A program made the translations under genes and the position numbers. The notes beneath the pieces were generated by a model. It saw nothing but the letters and a program-made list of their open reading frames with translations, was not told where the DNA came from and searched no databases. Below, one piece after another: positions 1 to 7,795 of a stretch of DNA of 16,477 nt; the first letter of the stretch is position 1; each line of letters opens with the position of its first letter. Origin of the DNA: JACZUI01 sp965216725 (GTDB taxonomy: Bacteria > Actinomycetota > Acidimicrobiia > Spongiisociales > ZC4RG35); NCBI GenBank assembly GCA_965216725.1, contig CBDCGI010000020.1:1-16477 (forward strand), written 5' to 3'.

Positions 1-1
1 G

Positions 2-622
2 CGCCGAACGTTGCGATCCGTCACCGGTCCCACTGGTGATCTAATGCGAGTGGATTACCGCGAGCGTCGCCGAAAGCAGAGGCCGCTGATCGTCATGGCC
101 GATATCTCGGGCAGCATGGAGCGGTATGCAGAGCTGTTCCTCGTGTTTGCCCACGCCGCACGCCGCCGTCTCAGGCATGTCGAGATCTTCACGTTCTCAA
201 CACAACTCACACGGATAACCGACGAGATGTCCAAGAGGGACACCGTCGTCGCGCTGAACCTGGTCAATAACGTGGTGAACGACTGGTCTGGCGGAACGCG
301 TATCGGCGAAGCATTGGCCGCCTGGAACAAAGATTGGAGTCGCCGGATGGCACGAGGGGGTCCCGTCGTGCTGATCCTCTCCGACGGCTGGGACTGTGGG
401 GAACCGAGTGTCCTCGCCTCCGAGATGGGGCGACTTGCCAGGTCGGTCCATTCGGTCATATGGCTGAACCCGCTGGCCGCCCGGCCCCAATACGAACCGG
501 CGACGCGTGGCATGAGGGCCGCACTGCCCCACGTCGATCATTTCCTGCCTGCGGCTAGCGTCCAAGATCTGAGAGACGTCGTGAGGCTGCTGGAGACCGT
601 CAACGGAGGTCGACCCCGATGA
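2..622 (+). CDS. CoxE-like VWA domain protein (5' partial)
   Basis: The reading frame is open to the left edge of the window, so the true start lies upstream. This is the C-terminal half of a CoxE family protein. The segment begins with an Arg-rich stretch (RERRRKQRP), followed by a von Willebrand A fold whose MIDAS metal site starts with DISGSM. It continues with SGGTRIGEAL and LILSDGWD, the later MIDAS-type loops. CoxE-family VWA proteins act in the cytoplasm, usually with a MoxR-type AAA+ ATPase (CoxD), to mature or insert the cofactor of CO dehydrogenases and related molybdenum hydroxylases. The stop overlaps the next gene as ATGA (619-622), and an SD-like GGAGG (605-609) for that gene lies inside this ORF, so the two are probably translationally coupled. 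The family call is secure; the specific partner enzyme is outside the window. Confidence 0.88.
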   Translation, partial: RRTLRSVTGPTGDLMRVDYRERRRKQRPLIVMADISGSMERYAELFLVFAHAARRRLRHVEIFTFSTQLTRITDEMSKRDTVVALNLVNNVVNDWSGGTRIGEALAAWNKDWSRRMARGGPVVLILSDGWDCGEPSVLASEMGRLARSVHSVIWLNPLAARPQYEPATRGMRAALPHVDHFLPAASVQDLRDVVRLLETVNGGRPR

Positions 623-927
623 GACATCAGCTGGAATTGCGAAACAAGTGGGTTGAGGAAGGAAAAGATGTGGCCGTGGCAACGGTGGTCCGCGTCCACG
701 GGAGCGCTCCCCGACCTGAGGGATCGAAGTTCCTGGTGTCCTCCGCAGGAGACATGCAGGGATCGGTGAGCGGCGGTTGCGTCGAAAACGACGTCTTCCT
801 TCACGCCATGGAGGTCATTGAGAGCGGCAAACCAAAAACGGTGACCTACGGCATCGCCGACGACGACGCCTTCGAGGTGGGCATGGCCTGTGGAGGAACC
901 ATCGACGTCTTCATAGAACGCTGGTGA
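619..927 (+). CDS. XdhC/CoxI family protein, N-terminal domain as a separate ORF
   Basis: This 102-residue protein matches only the N-terminal XdhC_CoxI domain. The conserved blocks are GSAPRPEGSKFLV, GSVSGGCVENDV (with the family Cys) and VGMACGGTIDVFIE. XdhC proteins bind and protect the molybdenum cofactor and help deliver the sulfurated form into xanthine dehydrogenase or CO dehydrogenase-type enzymes. In single-chain family members this domain is joined to a Rossmann-like domain; here that domain is the next ORF, which starts inside this stop codon (GTGA overlap, 924-927). The upstream VWA gene overlaps by ATGA with an SD-like GGAGG 9 nt before the start. The two parts probably form one functional unit. 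Whether the split is ancestral or due to a mutation cannot be told from one sequence, but the clean overlap with its own start argues against a simple frameshift. Confidence 0.87.
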   Translation: MRHQLELRNKWVEEGKDVAVATVVRVHGSAPRPEGSKFLVSSAGDMQGSVSGGCVENDVFLHAMEVIESGKPKTVTYGIADDDAFEVGMACGGTIDVFIERW

Positions 928-1697
928 GCGTCCTCGGCGCAATTGACGAGATCCTGAATGCCGAGCAATTCGGCTCGGTGGTAACCGTGGTAAACGGCGA
1001 TTCGGTGGGCTTGAAGGCCGTGCTTGATTCCGACGGAACAGTCGTCGCCGGCGGACTTCCTCCCGCTTTCGCCGCCGAGGTCGTGGCAGACGCACTCGCG
1101 TTGATGAGGATCGAACAGCACCGCACGCTCGACTACGAAGGTGCGTCGGTCTTCATCGAGACTCTTGCCCCGCCCCAGGACTTGCTCATCTTTGGCGCCG
1201 TCCACATTGGTCAGTCTCTCGCCTTGTTCGGCTCGCAGATGGGATATCGAGTCACAGTGGTTGATGCAAGGCCGGCGTTCGCCACCGAGGAAAGGTTCCC
1301 AACCGCGCATCGAGTCCTGGCCGGATGGCCTGGGGAGGTGTTGGATCAGATCACCTTCGACGAGCGCACCTGGGTGGTCGTCTTGGCACATGATCAACGA
1401 CACGAGGATCCGGTCCTCGACGTTGCGTTGAAGTCGGACGTCCGATTCATCGGCGCCATGGGCAGCCGCCGGACCCACGAGCTCCGGGTCGAGCGCCTAC
1501 GTAGAAAGGGCTTCACCGACGACGACATAGCGCGGATTCGCGGCCCGGTGGGACTCGACATCGGCGCCGAGACTCCCCAAGAGGTAGCCGTGTCGATACT
1601 CGCCGAGATGACGATGCTCCGCTACGGAGCCGGCTCGGGAGTGCCTTTGCATGGGCGGCCAGGACGGATCCATCAACAAAGACCCGAAGACGAATAG
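924..1697 (+). CDS. XdhC family protein, C-terminal Rossmann-like domain
   Basis: This 257-residue protein starts at a GTG that overlaps the previous stop. Residues 1 to about 80 form a linker-like region. The Rossmann fold follows with LLIFGAVHIGQSLA, then VTVVDARPAFAT at the second strand. The C-terminal part carries the family blocks FIGAMGSRRTHELRVERL and GPVGLDIGAETPQEVAVSI, typical of the XdhC C-terminal domain. It is thought to act with the N-terminal domain in molybdenum-cofactor binding and transfer to a molybdenum hydroxylase in the cytoplasm. It is the third consecutive overlapping gene of the Cox-type maturation operon. The phosphoenolpyruvate carboxylase gene begins 4 nt after its stop, so that gene may be read from the same transcript. 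Confidence 0.88.
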   Translation: MSVLGAIDEILNAEQFGSVVTVVNGDSVGLKAVLDSDGTVVAGGLPPAFAAEVVADALALMRIEQHRTLDYEGASVFIETLAPPQDLLIFGAVHIGQSLALFGSQMGYRVTVVDARPAFATEERFPTAHRVLAGWPGEVLDQITFDERTWVVVLAHDQRHEDPVLDVALKSDVRFIGAMGSRRTHELRVERLRRKGFTDDDIARIRGPVGLDIGAETPQEVAVSILAEMTMLRYGAGSGVPLHGRPGRIHQQRPEDE

Positions 1698-1701
1698 GGC
1701 A

Positions 1702-4401
1702 ATGTCGAGCGAGGATCTGCTGCGGGCCGATATCAGGCGTCTCGGTAATCAGCTAGGCGACGCGCTGGTCCGTCAGCAGGGGCAGCCGCTCCTCGACCTT
1801 GTCGAGCAAGTGCGGTCCCTGGGCAAGGAATCGCGAGGCAATACCGAGACCCGATCCGGGGCCGAGCTTCAGGATCTCCTGTCGAGCCAGGATGTGGCAA
1901 CGATGATCGCCCTGGTCCGGGCGTTCACGACCTACTTCTATCTCGCCAACGTCGTCGAACAAGTGCATCGCAGCGACCAAATGGCTCCCGATGAGAGGTA
2001 CCTTGCGGCGACCGTCGATCGGGTTTTGCAGGCCGACGTGCCCGACACAGTGCTAAACGAAGTGCTGGACCGCATCGAGTTGCGTCCTGTCTTCACTGCC
2101 CACCCCACGGAGGCGGCACGGCGTTCGATCATCTCGAAGACCTTGCGGCTCGCCGACCTAGTCAAAAGACGACAAAGCGCCGGGGATGCCGTACAGGCTC
2201 AGGTAGATCGTCGGTCGGCGGAGATCATCGACCAAATCTGGCAGACCGACGAACTTCGGGCGGATAGGCCCACTCCGATCGAAGAGGCTCGATCGACTCT
2301 CTATTACTTGACTCAGATAGCCGCCGAGGTCTTGCCCGATCTCGGAGAGAGAATCGACCACGAACTGTCACGTCTCGGCAGATTCACCCCTCCACCAATT
2401 CGGTTTGGCTCTTGGGTAGGGGGCGACAGGGATGGCAATCCCGGAGTAACGGCGACGGTGACGCTGCAGGCGCTGGCCCTCCAACACGACCGTGGTCTGC
2501 GACTCTTGATCGAGGCGGTGGAAGAGCTGTCGGACGAATTGTCGATGTCGCGCCGTCTCGCGGACATCAGCCATCAATTGGAAGCGTCTCTCGCGGAAGA
2601 CCGTGTTCATTTGCCCGAGATCTACGCCCGTGAGCGAGACCGCACCGCTCGCGAGCCGTACCGGCTCAAATGCTCCTTCATCCACGCCAAGCTGATCAAC
2701 ACTGGAAGACGGATCAGGGAGGGGCTATCCCACCGGCCAGGGTGGGACTACAGGCATCCCGACGAGATGCATCGTGACCTCGATCTGATCGCCGAATCGT
2801 TGAAGGCAGCTCGAGGAGACCTGGTCGCTGAAGGCGCGCTCGGGCGGGTCCAGCGCACGCTCGAGACATTTGGGTTTCAGGTTGCCACCATGGATGTGCG
2901 ACAGCATTCCCGACTCCACAGCACGGCGGTGGCGGAGATGTATCAGGCCATTGGCATCGACTATGCGGCCATGGGCACCAACCAGAAGACCGCAACTCTC
3001 TCGGGCGAATTGGAGGGGACGCGCCCCCTGACCGGGCCCTACACGGGTCTGAGTGACGACTCGGCTGAGACTTTCGAGACCTTCCGAGCCATCAAGACAG
3101 CCCAGGAACGCTACGGCCCACAAGTGATAGAGAGCTACATCATCTCGATGACAGAGGATGCGAGCCACGTGCTCGAAGCGGCCGTCTTGGCCCGGGAGGC
3201 GGGCTTGATCGACATCAGATCTGGCACAGCTGAGATAGGAATGGTTCCGCTTGTCGAGACAGTGGACGACCTACGCAGGGCAGGCCAGCTGCTCGACGAC
3301 CTCTTTCACGACAAGAACTACCGGCGACTTGTCACGCTCAGAGGAGACAACCAGGAAGTCATGCTCGGGTATTCAGACTCGAACAAGGTGGGTGGCATCA
3401 CCACCAGCCAGTGGGAGATCTACAAGGCGCAAAGGGTCATGCGGCAGGTTGCCGCTGACCATGGTGTCCATCTCAGGCTCTTCCACGGGCGGGGAGGCAC
3501 TGTGGGCCGGGGAGGTGGTCCTACCCACGCCGCGATCCTCGCCCAACCATATGGAACCATCGACGGCGATCTGAAGGTCACCGAGCAGGGCGAGGTGATC
3601 TCGGACAAGTACGGCAACCCCGAAATCGCCGCCCGAAACCTCGAGCTCGCCTTTGCGTCGGTGCTCGAGTCATCGCTGCTTCATCGCCAGTCGCGGCAAC
3701 CGAAAGAGGTGCTGGATCGCTGGACCGAGACCATGGAAGCCGTGTCGGTGGCCGCTTATGCCGGATATCGCTCCTTGGTCGAAGACGAACACCTCGTCCC
3801 CTATTTCCTCTCGTCGACGCCGGTCGAGGAGCTGGGCCGCCTCAACATCGGCTCTCGACCCTCCCGCAGGCCGGGAAGCACAGGAGGCATCGAGGATCTC
3901 CGGGCCATACCCTGGGTCTTCGGGTGGACTCAGACCCGGCAGACCGTTCCGGGCTGGTTTGGTGTGGGAACGGGACTGCAGGCGGCACGCGAAGCCGGCT
4001 TCGGCGACACGTTGGATGAGATGGCTGAGCAATGGGGCTTTCTCCAGACCTTCTTGTCGAATGTGGAAATGACCTTGGCCAAGACCGACCTCGACGTCTC
4101 GAATCAGTACGTGGAGACGCTGGTATCGCCCGAGCATCGACCTGTTCTAGGCATCCTCCGACAAGAGGCGGCGCTGACCACCGAAGAAGTGCTTCGACTT
4201 CGTGGTGGCACCGAGCTGCTTGACGATCTCCCGCTGTTGAAGCGCACGCTTTCGGTGCGTGATATCTATCTCGACCCGATCAACTACCTCCAGGTGTCCC
4301 TACTGGCGAGAAGCCGATCGGGCGAAGACAGCCCAGACCTGAACCGTGCCCTCCTGCTCACGGTCAACGGCATCGCCGCCGGCATGCGCAACACCGGCTG
4401 A
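1702..4401 (+). CDS. ppc: phosphoenolpyruvate carboxylase
   Basis: This protein fixes bicarbonate onto phosphoenolpyruvate to give oxaloacetate, replenishing the TCA cycle. At 899 residues it is of normal family length. Visible signatures are FTAHPTEA with catalytic His134, GSWVGGDRDGNP from about residue 237, LGYSDSNK ending at Lys562, and FHGRGGTVGRGGGP with His595, Arg597 and Arg603, matching the E. coli active-site loop. The chain ends in the family-typical GMRNTG. I chose the ATG at 1702 (MSSEDLLRADIRRL) because it matches the usual N-terminus. An in-frame ATG at 1651 would add 17 residues lying inside the xdhC coding region. The gene follows xdhC by 4 nt with only a weak AGGG upstream, suggesting read-through transcription from the Cox operon or an internal promoter. 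Confidence 0.97.
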   Translation: MSSEDLLRADIRRLGNQLGDALVRQQGQPLLDLVEQVRSLGKESRGNTETRSGAELQDLLSSQDVATMIALVRAFTTYFYLANVVEQVHRSDQMAPDERYLAATVDRVLQADVPDTVLNEVLDRIELRPVFTAHPTEAARRSIISKTLRLADLVKRRQSAGDAVQAQVDRRSAEIIDQIWQTDELRADRPTPIEEARSTLYYLTQIAAEVLPDLGERIDHELSRLGRFTPPPIRFGSWVGGDRDGNPGVTATVTLQALALQHDRGLRLLIEAVEELSDELSMSRRLADISHQLEASLAEDRVHLPEIYARERDRTAREPYRLKCSFIHAKLINTGRRIREGLSHRPGWDYRHPDEMHRDLDLIAESLKAARGDLVAEGALGRVQRTLETFGFQVATMDVRQHSRLHSTAVAEMYQAIGIDYAAMGTNQKTATLSGELEGTRPLTGPYTGLSDDSAETFETFRAIKTAQERYGPQVIESYIISMTEDASHVLEAAVLAREAGLIDIRSGTAEIGMVPLVETVDDLRRAGQLLDDLFHDKNYRRLVTLRGDNQEVMLGYSDSNKVGGITTSQWEIYKAQRVMRQVAADHGVHLRLFHGRGGTVGRGGGPTHAAILAQPYGTIDGDLKVTEQGEVISDKYGNPEIAARNLELAFASVLESSLLHRQSRQPKEVLDRWTETMEAVSVAAYAGYRSLVEDEHLVPYFLSSTPVEELGRLNIGSRPSRRPGSTGGIEDLRAIPWVFGWTQTRQTVPGWFGVGTGLQAAREAGFGDTLDEMAEQWGFLQTFLSNVEMTLAKTDLDVSNQYVETLVSPEHRPVLGILRQEAALTTEEVLRLRGGTELLDDLPLLKRTLSVRDIYLDPINYLQVSLLARSRSGEDSPDLNRALLLTVNGIAAGMRNTG

Positions 4402-4424
4402 CCAACCCTCTATATGGGTAGCCT
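4398..4424 (+). promoter_or_regulatory. candidate leaderless promoter of upp
   Basis: TAGCCT (4419-4424) sits exactly at -12 to -7 relative to the upp ATG at 4431. A CTGACC at 4398-4403, 15 nt upstream of it, resembles a -35 box with a short spacer. There is no Shine-Dalgarno sequence before the start. A TANNNT box at this spacing is the usual signature of leaderless actinobacterial transcripts. The same hexamer occurs at the same distance before the lipoprotein gene at 15527. Confidence 0.5.
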
Positions 4425-4430
4425 CGGGTC

Positions 4431-5051
4431 ATGGCCATCACTGTTCTCGACCACCCCCTCGCCGCCGACCTGCTCACGGTTCTGCGTGACAAAGCAACCG
4501 AACCGCCACGATTCCGGCAACACGCCGAGCGACTCGGCTACCTCCTCGTCGCCGAAGCAATCGCCGACATGCCCACAAACGAAATCGGGATCGACACACC
4601 TCTTGAAGCCACGACGGGCACCGTGTTGCATCGTCCCATCGTGGCGGTCGCCGTGCTCCGCGCCGGACTCGGGCTCCTGCCGTCGGTCTTGACGCTCGTC
4701 CCAGACGCCGCCATCGGTTTCGCCGGCGTGCAGCGCAACGAAGAGACTGCGGAGCCGATGGAGTATTACACCAAGTTCCCAAACCTCGACCAAGCTCGAG
4801 TCCTGGTGCTGGAGCCGATGCTGGCCACGGGAGGATCGTTGTCCTGGGCGATCGACAAGGTCAAGGAGAACGGAGCACGCGATATCACAGCCGTGTGCGT
4901 GGTTGCTGCTCCCGAGGGCGTGGAGAAGATGGAGTCCGACCACTCGGACGTGAGAGTCGTTGCCGCAGCGCTCGATCGCCAGCTCAATCCCAGCTACTAC
5001 ATCGCTCCAGGCCTCGGAGACATGGGAGACCGTTTGTTCGGCACCCTGTGA
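4431..5051 (+). CDS. upp: uracil phosphoribosyltransferase
   Basis: This enzyme makes UMP from uracil and PRPP in pyrimidine salvage. It is 206 residues long, the usual size. The PRPP-binding loop reads VLVLEPMLATGGS (residues 124-136), the uracil-binding C-terminal block is YIAPGLGDMGDRLFGT (190-205), and AVLRAGLGLLPSV lies in the middle. The ATG lacks a Shine-Dalgarno sequence and is preceded by a TANNNT box at -12, so the mRNA may be leaderless. The stop overlaps the GTG of the downstream ATL gene (GTGA), making a two-gene unit. Two other pyrimidine-salvage genes, deoA and cdd, lie further along the window. Confidence 0.97.
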   Translation: MAITVLDHPLAADLLTVLRDKATEPPRFRQHAERLGYLLVAEAIADMPTNEIGIDTPLEATTGTVLHRPIVAVAVLRAGLGLLPSVLTLVPDAAIGFAGVQRNEETAEPMEYYTKFPNLDQARVLVLEPMLATGGSLSWAIDKVKENGARDITAVCVVAAPEGVEKMESDHSDVRVVAAALDRQLNPSYYIAPGLGDMGDRLFGTL

Positions 5052-5326
5052 CCGCCTTCGAGAAGGCGGTGGTCGAAGTGTTGGAGTCACTCCGTCCCGG
5101 CGATGTGGTCACCTACGGAGAGGTGGCCGAGGAGGCGGGGTACCCGAGAGCTGCGCGCGCCGTCGGCGCGCTGCTACGTACTTCCGATGGCGGCCTCCCG
5201 TGGTGGCGGGTGGTGGGGGCCGGGGGCCGGCTTCGAGCTCCGGACCAACACCGGCAAGCCACACTGCTCGCCCAAGAGGGAGTGAAGGTGATCGACGGCC
5301 GCGTAGCCGATCATTATCAGCCGTAG
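5048..5326 (+). CDS. alkyltransferase-like (ATL) DNA-binding protein
   Basis: This is a 92-residue protein of the methylguanine-DNA methyltransferase C-terminal domain family. It shows the helix-turn-helix and nucleotide-flipping features VTYGEVAEEAG (Tyr23) and AARAVG (Arg37, the position of the arginine finger). At the active-site loop it reads PWWRVV (51-56) instead of PCHRVI, so Trp52 replaces the alkyl-accepting Cys. Proteins of this type cannot transfer the alkyl group; they bind O6-alkylguanine lesions and hand them to nucleotide excision repair. I chose the GTG at 5048 because it overlaps the upp stop as GTGA and gives a standard ATL N-terminus (TAFEKAVVEVL); the frame stays open upstream only as a shadow of upp. 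Its 3' end overlaps the convergent permease gene by 10 bp (5317-5326). Confidence 0.88.
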   Translation: MTAFEKAVVEVLESLRPGDVVTYGEVAEEAGYPRAARAVGALLRTSDGGLPWWRVVGAGGRLRAPDQHRQATLLAQEGVKVIDGRVADHYQP

Positions 5327-6090
5327 TAGACCTTCGACTCCTCGAACCGAAAACGATACGCGGCAATCGCAGAGAATCCCGCGCCGAAGGCAAGCAACAC
5401 AGCGGAGGGGATTATGACCTCAGACGTCGTCGCGTTGTCCAGGATCACATCGAGAAAGCCCTCCATGGCCCAATAGGTCGGTGTGAAGCGAGCCATTGTC
5501 TGCACCCAGGCCGGCAGCACGGTGAGAGGGACCAGCGCCCCGCCAACCCCCGCGAACACCATCCCTATCAGGTTGGACAAGGTGTTGAGCTGCAAGGACG
5601 TGCGGCTGAGCGACATGATCGCCATCCCAAACGCCACCATGCTCACCGAGAAGGTCACAACCACCAGCAACAACGCGACCAGCGAACCGCTGATTACGAG
5701 TCCCAGGAGCCAGACACCCAGTGCAAACAGGCCGACCAATTGACCCATTGCCACCAGAAACACCGGCGAGACCTTGCCCACCATGATGTCGGTTGTGGTG
5801 GCCGGGCTGGCACGGAGCCGATCCCACGTGTGCCATCCGTACTCGCGGAAGAACCCGAAGCCGGCATAGCTGGCAGAGAATGTGGCGAACATTGCAGCCA
5901 TGCCCGGCACCGCCTGCTCCGCTCCTGAAGCGGTCGAATACCCCTCGGCCTCCAAGGAAAGGGCAAAAAGGGGCTTCATCAAGGCCATCATCAGCAGTGG
6001 CATGATGACCAGCCAGACGACCGACCCCGGGTCGTCGGCTATGTGGCGGAACTCGTGCCGGACAATGGACCAGCTACGTCGCCACGACAT
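5317..6090 (-). CDS. ABC-2 type transporter permease
   Basis: This 257-residue integral membrane protein is the permease of an ABC exporter. It has about six hydrophobic segments, at roughly residues 22-45, 63-82, 107-132, 136-160, 172-194 and 226-245. Between the second and third lies the cytoplasmic block EYGWHTWDRLRASP followed by IMVGK, typical of ABC-2 permeases. The motif VLPAWVQ..FTPTYWAMEGF (about 191-212) is another family mark. The start at 6090 (MSWRRSWSIVRHEFR) has a strong GGAGGAGG (complement of 6097-6104) 6 nt upstream; the frame is open further upstream only across the ATPase gene. It overlaps the end of that gene by 17 bp, indicating one operon. The exported substrate cannot be named; lipids, peptides or drugs are the usual cargo. 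Confidence 0.92.
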   Translation of the reverse strand: MSWRRSWSIVRHEFRHIADDPGSVVWLVIMPLLMMALMKPLFALSLEAEGYSTASGAEQAVPGMAAMFATFSASYAGFGFFREYGWHTWDRLRASPATTTDIMVGKVSPVFLVAMGQLVGLFALGVWLLGLVISGSLVALLLVVVTFSVSMVAFGMAIMSLSRTSLQLNTLSNLIGMVFAGVGGALVPLTVLPAWVQTMARFTPTYWAMEGFLDVILDNATTSEVIIPSAVLLAFGAGFSAIAAYRFRFEESKVYYG

Positions 6091-7006
6091 TCGCGTCCTC
6101 CTCCGACTCGTACCTCCGACCGGTGAGCTCGAGAAAGACCGTTTCCAGGCTTGGTCGAACGATCTCCACCGAGCGCACCCTGCGGGCTTCGCCGCCGAGC
6201 GACTCAAAAACCTTCGCGGCGACCCTCCCCGGATCGTCGGCCTTGATTCGCAACCCACTGCCGTCCGCTCCAACCACTGCACCAGGTATGACAGACGGTG
6301 CGTTTCCATCGAATCTGATCTCCAGGAAGGCGGAGCCGTTGTTGGCGAGGAGTGTGGCAACAGATCCCTCGGCAATGACCTCGCCCCGGTCCATGATGGC
6401 CACATGGGCATCCATTTCCTCTATCTCGCCCAGATAGTGAGTCGAATACAGCACGGCCGCACCCTCTCTGGCGAGACGAGCCAGAAGAGCCATCAGAGCA
6501 GCGCGGGTCCCCACATCGGCGCCTGTGGTTGCCTCGTCCGCGAGGATCAGGGAGGGCCGACTGATGAGAGCGATGGCCGTATGAAGACGCCGTTTCTGGC
6601 CCCCGGACAGCTCACCTGTCTTGCGATGAAGCAAGTCCTCGAGGCGTAAGGCAGACGCGACTTCGTCCACTCGCTCAGCGAGACGATGGCCCCGCAAACC
6701 GTTGAGCTCGGCGAAGAGCTGCAAGTTCTGCCAGACGCTGACCACCGGATAGACACCGGTGTCTTGAGGGGCGAAACCGATCATTCTTCTCGCCCGTTCC
6801 GGGTCTGCGATCACGTCGATTCCAGCCACGTGAACCGACCCTGAGTCGGGACGTCTCAAACCACAGGCGATGGACACCAATGTTGTCTTGCCGGCGCCGT
6901 TGGGGCCGAGGAGCCCGGTAACCCGCCCCCGCTCCACATGAAGTGTGACACCGGCAAGGGCCGGGATTTGGCCGTAGGACTTGTGCAGATTCTCGATCTC
7001 GAGCAT
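6074..7006 (-). CDS. ABC transporter ATP-binding protein
   Basis: This 310-residue ATPase powers the neighbouring ABC-2 permease. Visible motifs are Walker A GPNGAGKTT (34-42), the Q-loop Gln81, the signature LSGGQ (133-137), Walker B ending LADE with catalytic Glu158, and the H-loop His190. Walker B is followed by ATTGAD rather than the more common PTTGLD, a mild variation. About 85 residues follow the nucleotide-binding domain, as in DrrA/CcmA-like exporters, ending with a block SLETVFLELTGR. I chose ATG 7006 (MLEIENLHKSYG) because it gives the normal N-terminus and has GAGG (complement of 7014-7017) 7 nt upstream. Its A is shared with the TGA of the upstream membrane gene (TGATG). Confidence 0.95.
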   Translation of the reverse strand: MLEIENLHKSYGQIPALAGVTLHVERGRVTGLLGPNGAGKTTLVSIACGLRRPDSGSVHVAGIDVIADPERARRMIGFAPQDTGVYPVVSVWQNLQLFAELNGLRGHRLAERVDEVASALRLEDLLHRKTGELSGGQKRRLHTAIALISRPSLILADEATTGADVGTRAALMALLARLAREGAAVLYSTHYLGEIEEMDAHVAIMDRGEVIAEGSVATLLANNGSAFLEIRFDGNAPSVIPGAVVGADGSGLRIKADDPGRVAAKVFESLGGEARRVRSVEIVRPSLETVFLELTGRRYESEEDANVVAT

Positions 7007-7641
7007 CAACCACCCTCGGCTAGCACGAGCGACGATTCCGTGTCCTTGGCCTCCCGAAAGAGGCTCACTGACACGACCGGCAGCCAAAGCAGCACCAGTC
7101 CGACCGCCAGGTAGTTCAACGGGGAAATGAGGCCGACACCGATCACAACTGACGTGATTCCCGGCCAATCTGACTTTCCGGACTGGATCCTTGCCAGTCC
7201 GTACCCGCCTACTACAGCAGCCAGTCCGAGAGCTGCCCCCGTGCCGAAAGTGAAGGCTGCAAGGTCATGCCAGCTCGCGGCCACGTCGGGATCGAGGAAG
7301 TCGCGAATGCGAGTTCTCTCGGCACCGGCCGTGTGAGCCAGATAACCCAGCGTCATCATGGCTGCGGACATGGCCCCGCCTCCGACGATCAACGAGCCGA
7401 GCCGATGGCGACCGATCCTGCGCGCCCAATCTCCTACGGTGCCGGAGAACCAGAGAACGAAGAACGCGGCCAGCAACCCCACATAAGACCCCACCATTAT
7501 TCGCAGCGGATTCGAGTCGTAGAACTCGGAGACATCCTCGGTGGGAGGCATGAACTCGAAGTTGTTGACCAACACCGCAGAAACGACCATCAACGCCGCG
7601 GCCAGGAGACCTGAAAGCGGCGCAGCACGCCTTTCCCACAT
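7006..7641 (-). CDS. polytopic membrane protein of unknown function, first gene of the ABC exporter operon
   Basis: This 211-residue protein has about six predicted membrane segments (roughly residues 8-25, 47-66, 81-101, 124-150, 161-178 and 178-195). A short extracytoplasmic stretch after the first carries EFMPPTEDVSEFYDSNP, and another, AGAERTRIRDFLDPDV, precedes the fourth. I do not recognise the family with certainty; the layout recalls small DUF4386-like membrane proteins. The ATG at 7641 is preceded by an AAAGG-type ribosome site; the frame is open upstream but runs across the intergenic control region. It is the promoter-proximal gene of the ABC unit (TGATG junction with the ATPase), so an accessory, sensing or immunity role for the exporter is possible but unproven. 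Confidence 0.8.
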   Translation of the reverse strand: MWERRAAPLSGLLAAALMVVSAVLVNNFEFMPPTEDVSEFYDSNPLRIMVGSYVGLLAAFFVLWFSGTVGDWARRIGRHRLGSLIVGGGAMSAAMMTLGYLAHTAGAERTRIRDFLDPDVAASWHDLAAFTFGTGAALGLAAVVGGYGLARIQSGKSDWPGITSVVIGVGLISPLNYLAVGLVLLWLPVVSVSLFREAKDTESSLVLAEGG

Positions 7642-7668
7642 GTTTCGCACCTTTCTTGGGATGTCACG

Positions 7669-7697
7669 AACGTAAGGGCGACATGCCCTCCCTTGAA
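7669..7697 (-). promoter_or_regulatory. candidate promoter for the ABC exporter operon
   Basis: On the minus strand, TTCAAG (complement of 7692-7697) and TACGTT (complement of 7669-7674) are separated by exactly 17 nt, giving a plausible -35/-10 pair. Transcription would start near 7662, about 20 nt before the ATG at 7641. Each hexamer matches its consensus at only three of six positions, so an activator would be expected; an inverted repeat centred about 65 nt upstream of the inferred start is well placed for one. Confidence 0.35.
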
Positions 7698-7719
7698 CCC
7701 GATCGGCCTCATATGGGGG

Positions 7720-7733
7720 TGAGGTATCCCTCA
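7720..7733. promoter_or_regulatory. perfect inverted repeat, candidate operator of the adjacent response regulator
   Basis: TGAGG-TATC-CCTCA is a perfect 5-bp inverted repeat with a 4-bp centre. A further CCTCA at 7707-7711 also pairs with TGAGG at 7720-7724, so three half-sites occur within 27 bp. It lies between the divergent exporter operon and the histidine kinase gene. LuxR/NarL-type regulators bind short inverted repeats of this form, which makes the response regulator encoded at 9793 the leading candidate; this is an inference. Confidence 0.45.
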
Positions 7734-7766
7734 GCGTTGCCAATCCGACACCTGAGGCTCGCCCTA

Positions 7767-7795
7767 TGGACGGTTCTGTGGTTGCCCGGCACAAT
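7767..7795 (+). promoter_or_regulatory. candidate leaderless promoter of the histidine kinase gene
   Basis: TGGACG (7767-7772) and CACAAT (7790-7795) are spaced by 17 nt, each matching four of six -35 and -10 consensus positions. The -10 box lies exactly at -12 to -7 of the ATG at 7802, so transcription could start on that ATG. This competes with a start at ATG 7766, which has TGAGG 8 nt upstream and would overlap the promoter. Confidence 0.4.

Noticed and set aside
1651..1701. Upstream ATG for phosphoenolpyruvate carboxylase
   Set aside because: It lies inside xdhC and adds 17 residues atypical of the family; ATG 1702 gives the usual N-terminus.
4410..5090. 226-codon minus-strand frame opposite upp
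   Set aside because: It mirrors the upp codons, shows no domain, and upp is a certain gene. Long antisense frames are expected at this GC content.
6091..6411. 107-codon N-terminal extension of the permease frame
   Set aside because: It lies wholly within the ATPase gene and is Arg/Ser-rich. ATG 6090 has a strong GGAGGAGG 6 nt upstream.
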